A DNA stretch of 64,000 nucleotides, taken from Actinorhabdospora filicis. GTDB lineage: Bacteria; Actinomycetota; Actinomycetes; Mycobacteriales; Micromonosporaceae. Shown piece by piece: positions 9,791 to 17,093 of the stretch. The translations under genes were made by a program, and so were the position numbers. A model generated the notes under the pieces. It searched no databases. It was not told the origin of the DNA and saw only the letters and a program-made list of their open reading frames with translations. Each line of letters begins with the position of its first letter. Within the stretch, counting starts at the first letter, position 1. Where the stretch lies: assembly GCF_030269765.1 (NCBI RefSeq), contig NZ_BSTX01000004.1, forward strand, positions 178,597 to 242,596, read 5' to 3'.

Positions 9791-10230
9791 CGATCGGCCC
9801 GCGGCACGGATCCGGCCGTCGCTTGACCGCATGGTTCACCGCGGTGCCGAACCGGCCATCGGCCCATCGCTGGGTTCGCCAAGGTGCCCATGCCGCCACC
9901 GGCTGATCGCTGGGTTCCTCAGGGTGCCCATGTCGCCGTCGCGTGACCGCTCGGCGCGCCGCAATGTCGATCCGGCCGTCGCGCGATCCCCGGGTCCGCC
10001 AGGGCGCCCATGCTGCCACCGGCCGATCGCTGGGTTCGCCAAGGCGCCCATGCCACAGTCGCGTGACCGCTCGGTTCACCAGATTGCCCGTGTTGCCGTC
10101 GCGTGACCGTTCGGCGCGCCGCAGTGTCGATCCGGCCGTCGTGCGATCTCTGGGTTCGTCAGGGTGCCCGTGTCGCTGCCACATGACCGCTCGATTCGTC
10201 GCAGCATCGATCCAGCCGCCGCCCCATGAC
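9791..10230. repeat. 40-bp minisatellite, about 11 imperfect tandem copies
   Basis: Units of exactly 40 bp follow one another in register at about 9791, 9832, 9871, 9911, 9951, 9991, 10031, 10071, 10111, 10151 and 10191. A typical unit reads TGGGTTCGCCAAGGTGCCCA, then TGCCGCCACCGGCTGATCGC; alternate units carry TCGATCCGGCCGTCGCG instead. Related units reappear near 10581-10660. The rest of the 1.5-kb spacer 9709-11251 has no credible gene apart from the RNA at its right end. Confidence 0.75.
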
Positions 10231-10975
10231 CTGATCTACGGCGGCTGGTCCGTCGCAGCACCGATGAGGCCGCCTCATCACCTCGCCGCCGTCCCACCAC
10301 GCTCGGGCGCACCCGCGATCCCATCGGCCGACGCCATGCCGTGCTCTCGCCACCCACGCCGCGCCTTCGTTGCACCGCGACCCGCCTCCCGAGCGCTGCT
10401 TGCGGGGCACCCACCTCCAGCAGCTCGGGGAGTGCGGCGGCGTGGACGGCCGCGACCTGCCTCCCGCTCTGCTCACCGCGCCACCACAGCGCGCCCACCG
10501 CACATGCCGCTCCGCCGAGCGGCCTTCGGGAACTCGCCGTGCCGGCAAGGCTCATCCCATCGCGCATCGCGCATCGCTCGGATCATCACGGCGCCGATGT
10601 GGCCGTCGCGCGACCGCCCGTCCGCCGTGGTGTCGATCCGGCGGTCCGGCCGTCGAGGAGTGCCATGGGGTCGTCGAGTCGTCGAGTCGTCGAGGCCATG
10701 AGGCCGTTCGTCCCATGGCCGCACCATGAGCGCGTCCCGCCGCCCATGTCCGTCGCGTGCTCGTGCGAGCGAACGCGGCGGGGCCGGGGCCGGTGTCGCC
10801 CCCGCTCGTGTGCTTGGTCTCGGAGGGTCGCCCGGAGGCACCGGCGGTCGGGGAGCGCGGGCGAGGCGGCGTCCATCGGCTCGGCTCGGCCGTCGAAGAT
10901 CGAAAACATGATCTGCGCCACTTTTCAGTGACTGATGACCCTCTGTCTACAAAGGAGTCACAGGTGGGTGATCTT

Positions 10976-11105
10976 GGCCGGAGTCGGCCGGAATAGAGGA
11001 CGGCCCCTATCGGGGGGGAAGACAGGGGCCGTCGGGGGGTCCGGCTCCGGGGGGGATGCGAGCCAGACCCGCTCAGCGGCCACGGGGGGAGGCAACCGCT
11101 GAGGG
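10976..11105 (-). ncRNA. 6C-type small RNA (hairpins with C-rich loops)
   Basis: On the minus strand three hairpins stand in a row, each with a run of six or seven C in the loop. Stem 1 is 11096-11103 with 11072-11079 (8 bp, C6 loop). Stem 2 is 11060-11070 with 11037-11047 (11 bp, one mismatch, C7). Stem 3 is 11024-11033 with 10999-11008 (10 bp, C7). A smaller GGCCG/CGGCC hairpin follows at 10976-10989. The actinobacterial 6C RNA is defined by hairpins with at least six C in the loops, and in M. tuberculosis it lies beside the Rv3661 phosphatase gene on the opposite strand, as here. Transcript ends are estimates. Confidence 0.8.
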
Positions 11106-11251
11106 TTCATGCACGCGGCTCAGGTTGGAGATGAAACCGCGTCACTTGTGTGTACCACAAGGATGCCCGAAGATGCACCCCGCCGTCGACCCGTGAGCGG
11201 GTACGTGGCACGGCACACGGCCGTTTGTCTACCCCTCATAGACTCTTCGCC

Positions 11252-12082
11252 ATGGCAGGTAGCGCCGCGTTCTTCGACCTTGACAAGACGGTCATCACCA
11301 AGTCGAGCGTTCTCGCGTTCGGCAGACCTTTGTACCAGGGCGGCCTGATGAGCCGCGGTGCGGTGTTGCGCGCTGCGTACGCCCAGCTGGTCTACAAGAT
11401 CGCCGGTGCCGACGAGGACCAGATGGCCCGTACCCGCGACTATCTCGCGAAGCTGTGCGCGGGCTGGCCGGTGGAGCAGGTCAACCAGATCGTGGCCGAG
11501 ACCCTCCACGACCTGATCGACCCGTACATCTACGCCGAGGCGGCCGCCCTCATCGAGGAGCACCAGGCCGCCGGACGCGACGTCATCCTCGTGTCGGCCT
11601 CCGGCGAGGAGATGGTCCGCCCGATCGGGCAGCTCCTCGGTGTGGACGACGTCATCGCCACCCGCATGGTCGTCGCCGACGGCCGCTACACCGGCGAGGT
11701 CGAGACCTACGTCGCGGGCCCCGTGAAGGCCGAAGCCATCACCGCCTTGGCCGCCGAACGCGGATATGACCTCTCGGAGTCGTACGCCTACTCCGATTCG
11801 GTGACAGACGTACCCATGCTGGAGACGGTCGGACATCCGACAGCCGTCAACCCCGACCGCGGACTCCGCAAGGTCGCTGCCGAACGCGACTGGCCGATGG
11901 TGACCTTCAAGCACCCCATTTCGCTGCGGAAACGCTTCGCCAGCCTCCGCGAGAAGCCCGCCATCCCGACCGCGACCCTCGCGATCGGCCTGGGAATCGC
12001 CGTCGCGGTGGGGCTGATCTGGTACGGCAAGCGACGCAAGGCGGCGAGGCTCCGCGCGACGGCCGCCTTAGGGACGGCCTGA
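11252..12082 (+). CDS. HAD-IB family phosphatase with C-terminal membrane anchor
   Basis: The 276-residue protein has the HAD nucleophile motif FFDLDKT (Asp9 nucleophile, Asp11 acid/base), motif II in LVSAS, a lysine in PVKAEA, and the metal-binding YSDSVTDVPML. It is of the SerB-like IB subclass and ends in a hydrophobic helix (about 237-255) with a Lys/Arg-rich tail (GKRRKAARLR). This is the layout of the M. tuberculosis Rv3661 family, whose substrate I do not know. It is probably attached to the inner face of the membrane. The divergent 6C-type RNA lies just upstream and the Tad operon further downstream, matching the mycobacterial order. Confidence 0.88.
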   Translation: MAGSAAFFDLDKTVITKSSVLAFGRPLYQGGLMSRGAVLRAAYAQLVYKIAGADEDQMARTRDYLAKLCAGWPVEQVNQIVAETLHDLIDPYIYAEAAALIEEHQAAGRDVILVSASGEEMVRPIGQLLGVDDVIATRMVVADGRYTGEVETYVAGPVKAEAITALAAERGYDLSESYAYSDSVTDVPMLETVGHPTAVNPDRGLRKVAAERDWPMVTFKHPISLRKRFASLREKPAIPTATLAIGLGIAVAVGLIWYGKRRKAARLRATAALGTA

Positions 12083-12174
12083 ACGGCGACCAGAACGGCG
12101 AACAGAGGACGATTCGCTCACCGACCTGATGCTGCAACGCCGGACTGGCGTGCAGCGATGCAGGTCAGGAAGGG

Positions 12175-12499
12175 GTGCTCCCCGTGCGCGCGGGGATGAG
12201 CCCCCATGCGGGTCATCGTCGGTCGCCATCACGCAGTGCTCCCCGTGCGCGCGGGGATGAGCCGGCGTACACCGTCCGCAAAGGCGTCGACCGGACGTGC
12301 TCCCTGTGCGCGCGGACGGGCTCGCGTGTACGGAGTGGGTGGGCCACGAGGCCGGGTGCTACCCACTGCTGTGGGGTGGGCCGTCGATCTCGGCGCTGAG
12401 GTGGCGGCCATGCCTTCGCCGTCGGCGCGGGCGTGAGCCCTCACCAGCCGCGATCTCATTGCTGCGTACCCGTGCCCCCGTGTGCGTGGAGTGTGCCCC
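12175..12499 (+). CRISPR. Decayed orphan CRISPR array, type I-E-like repeats
   Basis: Repeats begin GTGCTCCCCGTGCGCGCGGG and end with GATGAGCC (28 nt). Two intact copies start at 12175 and 12236. A third at 12297 has several substitutions, and progressively worse copies start near 12356, 12411 and 12472. The step is 61, 61, about 59, 55 and 61 nt, leaving spacers of about 32 nt. The palindromic CCCCG…CGGGG core is typical of type I-E. No cas gene is in the window. Increasing decay from left to right suggests the left end was leader-proximal. Confidence 0.7.
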
Positions 12500-12928
12500 G
12501 AAGGCGACCTCACGGCGGCTCGATCGCCTCATCTCGGCCTCGGTGCGATCGTGCCCAGCACCGTCGGCCGCCTTCGGGGGTTGGCCCGCGCGGCGCCCTT
12601 GGGCGTGCTTGGCGGGATCGTCGTGCCGGAGCTGCCGGCGGGTCGCCTGGATGTCTCCGGCCGATCCTCCCGTGGGAGGCGTGACCCAGACTCCGGCGGC
12701 GCGGCGGTCCTGTCCGTGCGCTCGATCGTCCCAGCCCTGGCGGTGTGCCCTCATGGGCGCCGCGCGGGGGTTCATGCGCGTCCCTGAGGCGGGGCGCGGC
12801 TCCCCTGGCCCGGGATGCGGGCGGGCAGGGGGCGGAGGGGTGTTCTCCGCGAGTGGTGGCGTGGCGGGCTGACGGGGGTGGGTGCGGTCACCTGGCTCCT
12901 CTCGGCTCACGGCCGTGTCTCATGCGGG
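12500..12928. other. Gene-free spacer between the CRISPR remnant and the Tad operon
   Basis: I see no frame with consistent actinobacterial codon bias and a ribosome site. Weak CRISPR-repeat-like sequences may continue near 12533 and 12594, but they are too degraded to count. Confidence 0.4.
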
Positions 12929-13369
12929 TCATGTCTCGGTCGCGGTCTCCGGAATGGGCGCGGGCTCCGGTGGAGTCGTCTCCTCCGGTGCGGCGGGTCC
13001 CGCTCGCGATGACGCTTCGGCGGTACGCGAGCCCAGGCCCGGGAGGGGGATGTCGACGCTCATCGACACGGTGGTGACGGCGTCCAGGCCGTCGACGGCG
13101 CACCTCATCAGGCGGCCGCCGTTGGCCTCGGCGATGTGGAGGGCGGAGGCGCAGGCGAACTCCTGCCCGGCGAGGGCGTGAGGTGCGGCGGCGAGGGCGG
13201 CGAAGTCGGCGGCGGCCTGGGCCTGGTGGCGGGCGATCATGGCGGCGGCGATGGCCGCGACGCCGATCGCGAGCAGCAGGACCGCCAGGCCGATGCCGAT
13301 GGTGATGACCGAAGCCGATCCCCGGTCGCCCTTGACCGCGTCAGCCCGGCCAGTGCCGCCTCGTGCCAT
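12929..13369 (-). CDS. TadG-like / Rv3654c-type Flp-pilus-associated membrane protein
   Basis: The 146-residue product begins with a short charged segment containing DRGSASV, then one transmembrane helix (about 19-45: ITIGIGLAVLLLAIGVAAIA…), then HQAQAAADFAALAAA. This combination is the hallmark of TadE/TadG-like pseudopilin-type proteins, with the Cys-containing extracytoplasmic domain following and an acidic, proline-rich tail. It is the last gene of the Tad operon, 226 nt after tadE. The start is chosen at the ATG 13369; an upstream extension is open but low in complexity. It probably sits in the membrane as a minor component of the Flp-like assembly. Confidence 0.75.
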   Translation of the reverse strand: MARGGTGRADAVKGDRGSASVITIGIGLAVLLLAIGVAAIAAAMIARHQAQAAADFAALAAAPHALAGQEFACASALHIAEANGGRLMRCAVDGLDAVTTVSMSVDIPLPGLGSRTAEASSRAGPAAPEETTPPEPAPIPETATET

Positions 13370-13595
13370 CGGGGTGGGGCACGGGTCGGGGACGGCTCGC
13401 AGCGGCGGAAACGGGCCCGGCCCGGGCGCGGCGCGGGCCGGTGGGCGTGGATGGGGACTCGGTGAGCCCGGGCGCCTCCGCACGGCCATGAGCGGTCTGG
13501 CGCGGGGCACAGGGCCGTCGAGCGGGTGGCCGTCGAGGCGGTGGCGGCCGGGTTTCGTGGATGCCGGGTGCATGGTGCGGGTCCTTTCGGGTGCT

Positions 13596-13946
13596 TCAGG
13601 TGATCGCGCCGGGTTCGGTGGCGGCGACGGCGTCGCCGGAGACGCGCAGGGGCGGGAGGAGACCGCCCAGGAGGGGGACGTCGGCGGTGACGGCGGCCGT
13701 GACGGTCTCGGGTCCGGCCTGGACGGAGACGGTCGCGCCGGGCGGGGCGCGGAGGCTCGCGGCGTGCTCGGCGGACTCGCCCCGTGAACCGGCGAGGGCG
13801 GCCTCGCGGGCGGCGTCCAGGCAGCGCATGCGGGTGCCGACGGCGGTGATGGCGGTGACGCCGGTCAGCAGCAGGAGGACGGCGACGGGCAGGACGGCGG
13901 CGAACTCGGCGGCCACCGAACCGCGCTCGCCTCGGCGGACGGTCAT
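13596..13946 (-). CDS. TadE-family pseudopilin-like protein
   Basis: The 116-residue protein opens with GERGSVAAEFAAVLP followed by a hydrophobic helix (about 18-40), the class III/TadE-type prepilin arrangement with a Glu near position 5 of the mature helix. After the helix comes CLDAAREAALAGSRGE, as in TadE proteins. It should be a minor pilin-like component processed by a prepilin peptidase; no peptidase gene is present in the window. Its ATG overlaps the stop of the upstream pilin-like gene by the ATGA pattern (13943-13946), indicating translational coupling. Confidence 0.82.
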   Translation of the reverse strand: MTVRRGERGSVAAEFAAVLPVAVLLLLTGVTAITAVGTRMRCLDAAREAALAGSRGESAEHAASLRAPPGATVSVQAGPETVTAAVTADVPLLGGLLPPLRVSGDAVAATEPGAIT

Positions 13947-14116
13947 TGGAGGGCCTTCTCGATCAGGTCGGTGATGGCCGAGGCGACGCCGGACGAGGTG
14001 ACCACCTTGAGCAGCAGCCCGGCGAAGGCGACGGCCGCGATGATCAGGACGGCGTACTCGGCGGAGACGGCTCCGCGTTCACCGCGGAAGCGGCGGGGAC
14101 GTGTGGGTGGGCGCAT
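13943..14116 (-). CDS. Flp-pilin-like small protein (DUF4244 type)
   Basis: The 57-residue product reads MRPPTRPRRFRGERGAVSAE, then YAVLIIAAVAFAGLLLKVVT and a short hydrophilic end. The GAVSAEYA segment before one hydrophobic helix is the Flp prepilin cleavage region (G|AxxxEY), so this is the likely major pilin of the locus. The ATG at 14116 has a perfect ribosome site (GGAGGT, 5 nt spacing); an ATG 27 nt upstream is less good. It sits between tadC and tadE, which matches the order in Streptomyces and Mycobacterium. Confidence 0.82.
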   Translation of the reverse strand: MRPPTRPRRFRGERGAVSAEYAVLIIAAVAFAGLLLKVVTSSGVASAITDLIEKALQ

Positions 14117-14144
14117 GGAATACCTCCGGGTGTGCATCGGCATG

Positions 14145-14813
14145 TCAGGCGGGAAGGACGTCGCCGAGGACGGCGGCGACCACGGGGACGAGTCCCATCA
14201 GGACGAACGCGGGCAGGAAGCACAGGCCCAGCGGCAGGACGATGAGGACGCCGGCGCGTTCGGCGGTGGCCTCGGCGGACAGGGCCGCCCGTTCGCGCAG
14301 TTCCCCGGCGAGGCGGCGCAGACCGCCCGCGAGGGCCGCGCCCGAGCCGCTGCTGCGGACGGCGGCCCCGGCCAGCCGGGACGCGCCGGGCAGGTCGGTG
14401 AGCGGCCGCCAGGCCGCGGGTGTGTCGCCCTCGGCGTGGAGCGCGGTGGTGACCCGGGACAGCCGCTCGGCGAGCGGGCCATCGAGCGCGGAGGCGACCG
14501 CGCCGACGGCGGCGCGAGTGGTCGTCCCGGCGGCCAGGCACGCCGACAGCAGGTCGAGCGCGAAAGGCAGGTCGGCGGCCGCCCGGCGGCGTTCGGCCAG
14601 GACCGGCGCCGGGACGCGGGTCCGCAGGACCCAATCGGTGAGGACGCCCGTCACGCAGCCCAGGACGAGCCCAGTGGCCCCGCCCACGAGGGCGAGGACC
14701 GCCAGCCCGGCCAGGCCCGCCGTCGCTGCTCGCCAGGGCCCACCGCGCAGCCGTCGGGTGAGCGGTGGGGCCTCGCCGCGCATGCGGCGCAGGCGCGCGA
14801 TGGGCCTCATCAC
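14145..14813 (-). CDS. tadC: Type II secretion F-family membrane protein TadC
   Basis: The 222-residue protein has an N-terminal hydrophobic pair (about 31-60), the cytoplasmic F-domain segment LPFALDLLSACLAAGTTTRA near residue 82, and two C-terminal hydrophobic stretches (VLIVLPLGLCFLPAFVLMGL…). This is the usual TadC layout, though shorter than Gram-negative versions. It forms the inner-membrane platform with TadB. Its ATG overlaps the stop of the preceding small ORF (14810-14813, ATGA), implying coupled translation. Confidence 0.85.
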   Translation of the reverse strand: MMRPIARLRRMRGEAPPLTRRLRGGPWRAATAGLAGLAVLALVGGATGLVLGCVTGVLTDWVLRTRVPAPVLAERRRAAADLPFALDLLSACLAAGTTTRAAVGAVASALDGPLAERLSRVTTALHAEGDTPAAWRPLTDLPGASRLAGAAVRSSGSGAALAGGLRRLAGELRERAALSAEATAERAGVLIVLPLGLCFLPAFVLMGLVPVVAAVLGDVLPA

Positions 14814-15016
14814 CGCCGCCCGGGAGGTCGCCCGGCTCCGGGGCGGAGACCGGGTGGCCGCGTCGGAGCGGGACGGTGGGCGGGACGGACGGGAGTGTCG
14901 GAGGAGGGCGGTACGGGGAACAGGACCTCGGCGTGCCAGGGCGAGAACAGGTGCCAGGGCCAGTGGCCCTCGCCCTCGGGCTCATCGGCCCCGGCCAGGA
15001 TGACATGCGTGTTCAT
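14810..15016 (-). CDS. 68-residue Trp/Pro-rich small protein coupled between tadB and tadC
   Basis: A frame of 68 codons is joined to both neighbours by ATGA overlaps: its ATG overlaps the tadB stop (15013-15016) and its TGA overlaps the tadC ATG (14810-14813). It reads MNTHVILAGADEPEGEGHWP, then WHLFSPWHAEVLFPVPPSSD, then a proline/arginine-rich tail. There is no membrane helix. The two-sided coupling argues that it is translated; alternatively it may only keep ribosomes moving to tadC. No family is recognised. Its place inside the platform genes suggests a role in Tad assembly, which is inference. Confidence 0.6.
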   Translation of the reverse strand: MNTHVILAGADEPEGEGHWPWHLFSPWHAEVLFPVPPSSDTPVRPAHRPAPTRPPGLRPGAGRPPGRR

Positions 15017-16077
15017 GACGTGACCTCCATGGGTGTGGACAGCCGCCGGGCCCAGAGCAGGCCCAGGATCTGCAGGACCACCGCCGCCAGCGCGCAGACC
15101 GCGCCCAGCGGGGTGTGGAAGAGGACTTCGGTGACATCGCCGCCGAGAGCGGACCCGAGGGCGAGCCCGGCGAGCGGCAGCGCGGCCAGCAGCCCGGTGC
15201 TGGCGCGGGCGCCGCTGACCCGGACGGCGGCGCGAGAGGCGGCGCGCTGGACGGCGTGCAGGTCGGCTTCGAGCCGGTCGAGGATCTCGGCGCAGGGCGC
15301 GCCGGTCGCCTCGGCGACGGTCAGCGCGGTGGTGAGGCGGCGCTCGGCGAGTGCCGCGCCGGGATGGTGGGGCAGTCGTGCCAGGGCCTCGCGGGTGGCC
15401 CGGTGTGCGGGTGCTCCGGCGCGCAGCTCGGCGGCGAGCTCGCCGATGGCGCGGCGGGCCTCGTCGCGGGCGGCGGTGACCCGGCGTTCGCGCCGGGCAC
15501 GGCGGACGGCCAGCAGCAGCGCGGACGCGTAGATCGCGGCCAGGAGCCCGGCGACCGGGCCGTGCCAGAGGGCTCCGGCGATACCGGCGGCCAGGGCGGC
15601 CCACGCGAGGGCGGCATCCGACTCGACGGGGAAGCGCGCCGCAAGGTACCGGTGGAGGGACGGGGCGGGCCGCGCCGGACGCAGCGCGGCCAGCCGCCGC
15701 CGCTCGCGCGAGGGCAGGGCGAGGACCGGGCGCCGGGGCCCGGTGGAGCGGTATCTGGGTGTCGTGGGCCGGGTCGTGTCCGGGAGCCGCCGTACGGCCG
15801 ACGAGGACGGCCGGGTGACGCGTGGGGCGGTTCCCTGCGGGATGGGCCGCACCGGCGCGGGCGCGAGCGTGAACCATGAGGGCCGGGCCCGGGGCGACGC
15901 CGGGCGCGGGTGCTCGTGAGCCGCTCCCGCCACGGTGGCCAACGGTTCCGCTCGGGAAGCCCGGGACGGCGAGGCGAGCGCTGTCCGCGACGAGGCCCGC
16001 CGTCGGGCGTCCTTCGCACCCGGCTCGGCGCCGACCGGAGACGACACCCCGCGCGGGCGTTCCCTCGGCGTCAGCAT
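15013..16077 (-). CDS. tadB: Type II secretion F-family membrane protein TadB
   Basis: The 354-residue product starts at an ATG overlapping the tadA stop (ATGCTGA, 16071-16077). About 130 N-terminal residues are low-complexity, rich in Arg, Pro and Ser. The conserved part follows: two hydrophobic segments around AALAAGIAGALWHGPVAGLL, the F-domain ELAAELRAGAPAHRATREAL, and C-terminal helices (STGLLAALPLAGLALGSALG; AVCALAAVVLQILGLLWARR). It is the partner of TadC in the inner-membrane platform. The long N-terminal tail is unusual; a later start is possible but no good ribosome site is visible. Confidence 0.82.
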   Translation of the reverse strand: MLTPRERPRGVSSPVGAEPGAKDARRRASSRTALASPSRASRAEPLATVAGAAHEHPRPASPRARPSWFTLAPAPVRPIPQGTAPRVTRPSSSAVRRLPDTTRPTTPRYRSTGPRRPVLALPSRERRRLAALRPARPAPSLHRYLAARFPVESDAALAWAALAAGIAGALWHGPVAGLLAAIYASALLLAVRRARRERRVTAARDEARRAIGELAAELRAGAPAHRATREALARLPHHPGAALAERRLTTALTVAEATGAPCAEILDRLEADLHAVQRAASRAAVRVSGARASTGLLAALPLAGLALGSALGGDVTEVLFHTPLGAVCALAAVVLQILGLLWARRLSTPMEVTS

Positions 16078-17093
16078 CGCCCCTCCTCCAGCACTGCCGG
16101 GACCGCCACCCCGCGCGCCCGCAGTAGCCGCGCCACCTCCGGCGCGGCCGGTACCGCGCCACCGTCGCGGCGCCAGGCGGGGACCACCCGGACGCTCTGC
16201 CCGTCGGGAGCCAGCCGCAGCAGGCTCACCTCGTGCAGGACGCGTCCGCTGGGCGTGCGGCGCAGGTGCAGGACCATCCGCAGGGCGGCGGCCACCTGCG
16301 CGTGCAGCCCCGCCCGGTCGAGACCGTGCGGCAGCGCCAAGGCCTCCAGCCGAGCCGGGACGTCGGCGGCGCTGTTGGCGTGGACGGTGCCCGCGCCGCC
16401 GTCGTGACCGGTGTTGAGCGCGGTGAGCAGCTCGGCGACCTCGGCGCCGCGGCACTCGCCGACGATGATGCGGTCGGGCCGCATGCGCAGGGCTTGGCGG
16501 ACGAGGTCGCGCAGTCCGACGCGTCCGGCGCCCTCGACGTTGGCCGCGCGGGCCTCCAGGGTGAGGACGTGGGGGTGATCGGGGCGCAGTTCGGCGGCGT
16601 CCTCGACGATGACGATGCGCTCGGTGTGCGGGACGAGGCCGAGGAGCGCGCTCAGCAGGGTCGTCTTGCCGCTGCCGGTGCCGCCGGTGACCAGCAGTGC
16701 CAGCCGGGCGGTGACGAGGGCGGCGAGGAGCTCGGCGGAGGCCTCGGTGAGCGTGCCGGCCCCGGTGAGTTCGCGCAGGGTGAAGGCGCGTGAGCGGAAC
16801 ATCCGCAGTGACAGGTACGGCCCGCCGACGGCCACCGGTGGCAGGACGGCGTGCAGCCGCGAGCCGTCGGCCAGGCGCGCGTCGACGTAGGGGTGCGCGT
16901 CGTCGAGGCGGCGTCCGCAGTCGGCGGCGAGGCGCTGCGCGAGCCTGCGGACCGCCTCGGCGCCGCCGAGGTCGATCGGCACGCGCTCCAGCCCGTCGCC
17001 GCGGTCGAGCCACACCTCGTCGGGCCCGTTGACGAGGACATCGGTGACGTCGGGGTCGCAGACGAGCGGATCGAGGACGCCCGCGCCGATCAT
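16071..17093 (-). CDS. tadA: TadA/CpaF-family secretion ATPase
   Basis: The 340-residue protein has the Walker A motif GGTGSGKTT (residues 137-145), the Asp-box region IVIVEDAAEL, the Walker B segment RIIVGECRG, and the His-box around TGHDGGAGTVHANSA, all in the order of the VirB11/TadA family. It should hydrolyse ATP as a cytoplasmic hexamer to drive Flp-type pilus assembly. It is shorter than Gram-negative CpaF, as is usual in actinobacteria. The ATG at 17093 overlaps the ssd stop (ATGA, 17090-17093). Confidence 0.93.
   Translation of the reverse strand: MIGAGVLDPLVCDPDVTDVLVNGPDEVWLDRGDGLERVPIDLGGAEAVRRLAQRLAADCGRRLDDAHPYVDARLADGSRLHAVLPPVAVGGPYLSLRMFRSRAFTLRELTGAGTLTEASAELLAALVTARLALLVTGGTGSGKTTLLSALLGLVPHTERIVIVEDAAELRPDHPHVLTLEARAANVEGAGRVGLRDLVRQALRMRPDRIIVGECRGAEVAELLTALNTGHDGGAGTVHANSAADVPARLEALALPHGLDRAGLHAQVAAALRMVLHLRRTPSGRVLHEVSLLRLAPDGQSVRVVPAWRRDGGAVPAAPEVARLLRARGVAVPAVLEEGRC

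Noticed and set aside
11001..11070. Tandem hairpins before the HAD gene as plus-strand terminators
   Set aside because: On the plus strand there is no upstream gene to terminate, and loops of six or seven G on plus are the C-rich loops that define 6C RNA on minus.
12359..12910. Long open frames on both strands between the CRISPR remnant and the Tad operon
   Set aside because: Frames are open because stop codons are rare at this GC content. The products are proline/arginine-rich, lack any motif or ribosome site, and overlap the decayed repeats.
13370..13573. N-terminal extension of the TadG-like gene up to 13573
   Set aside because: The extra 68 residues are proline/arginine-rich with no similarity to the family; the ATG at 13369 directly before the charged DRGSASV segment is more likely.
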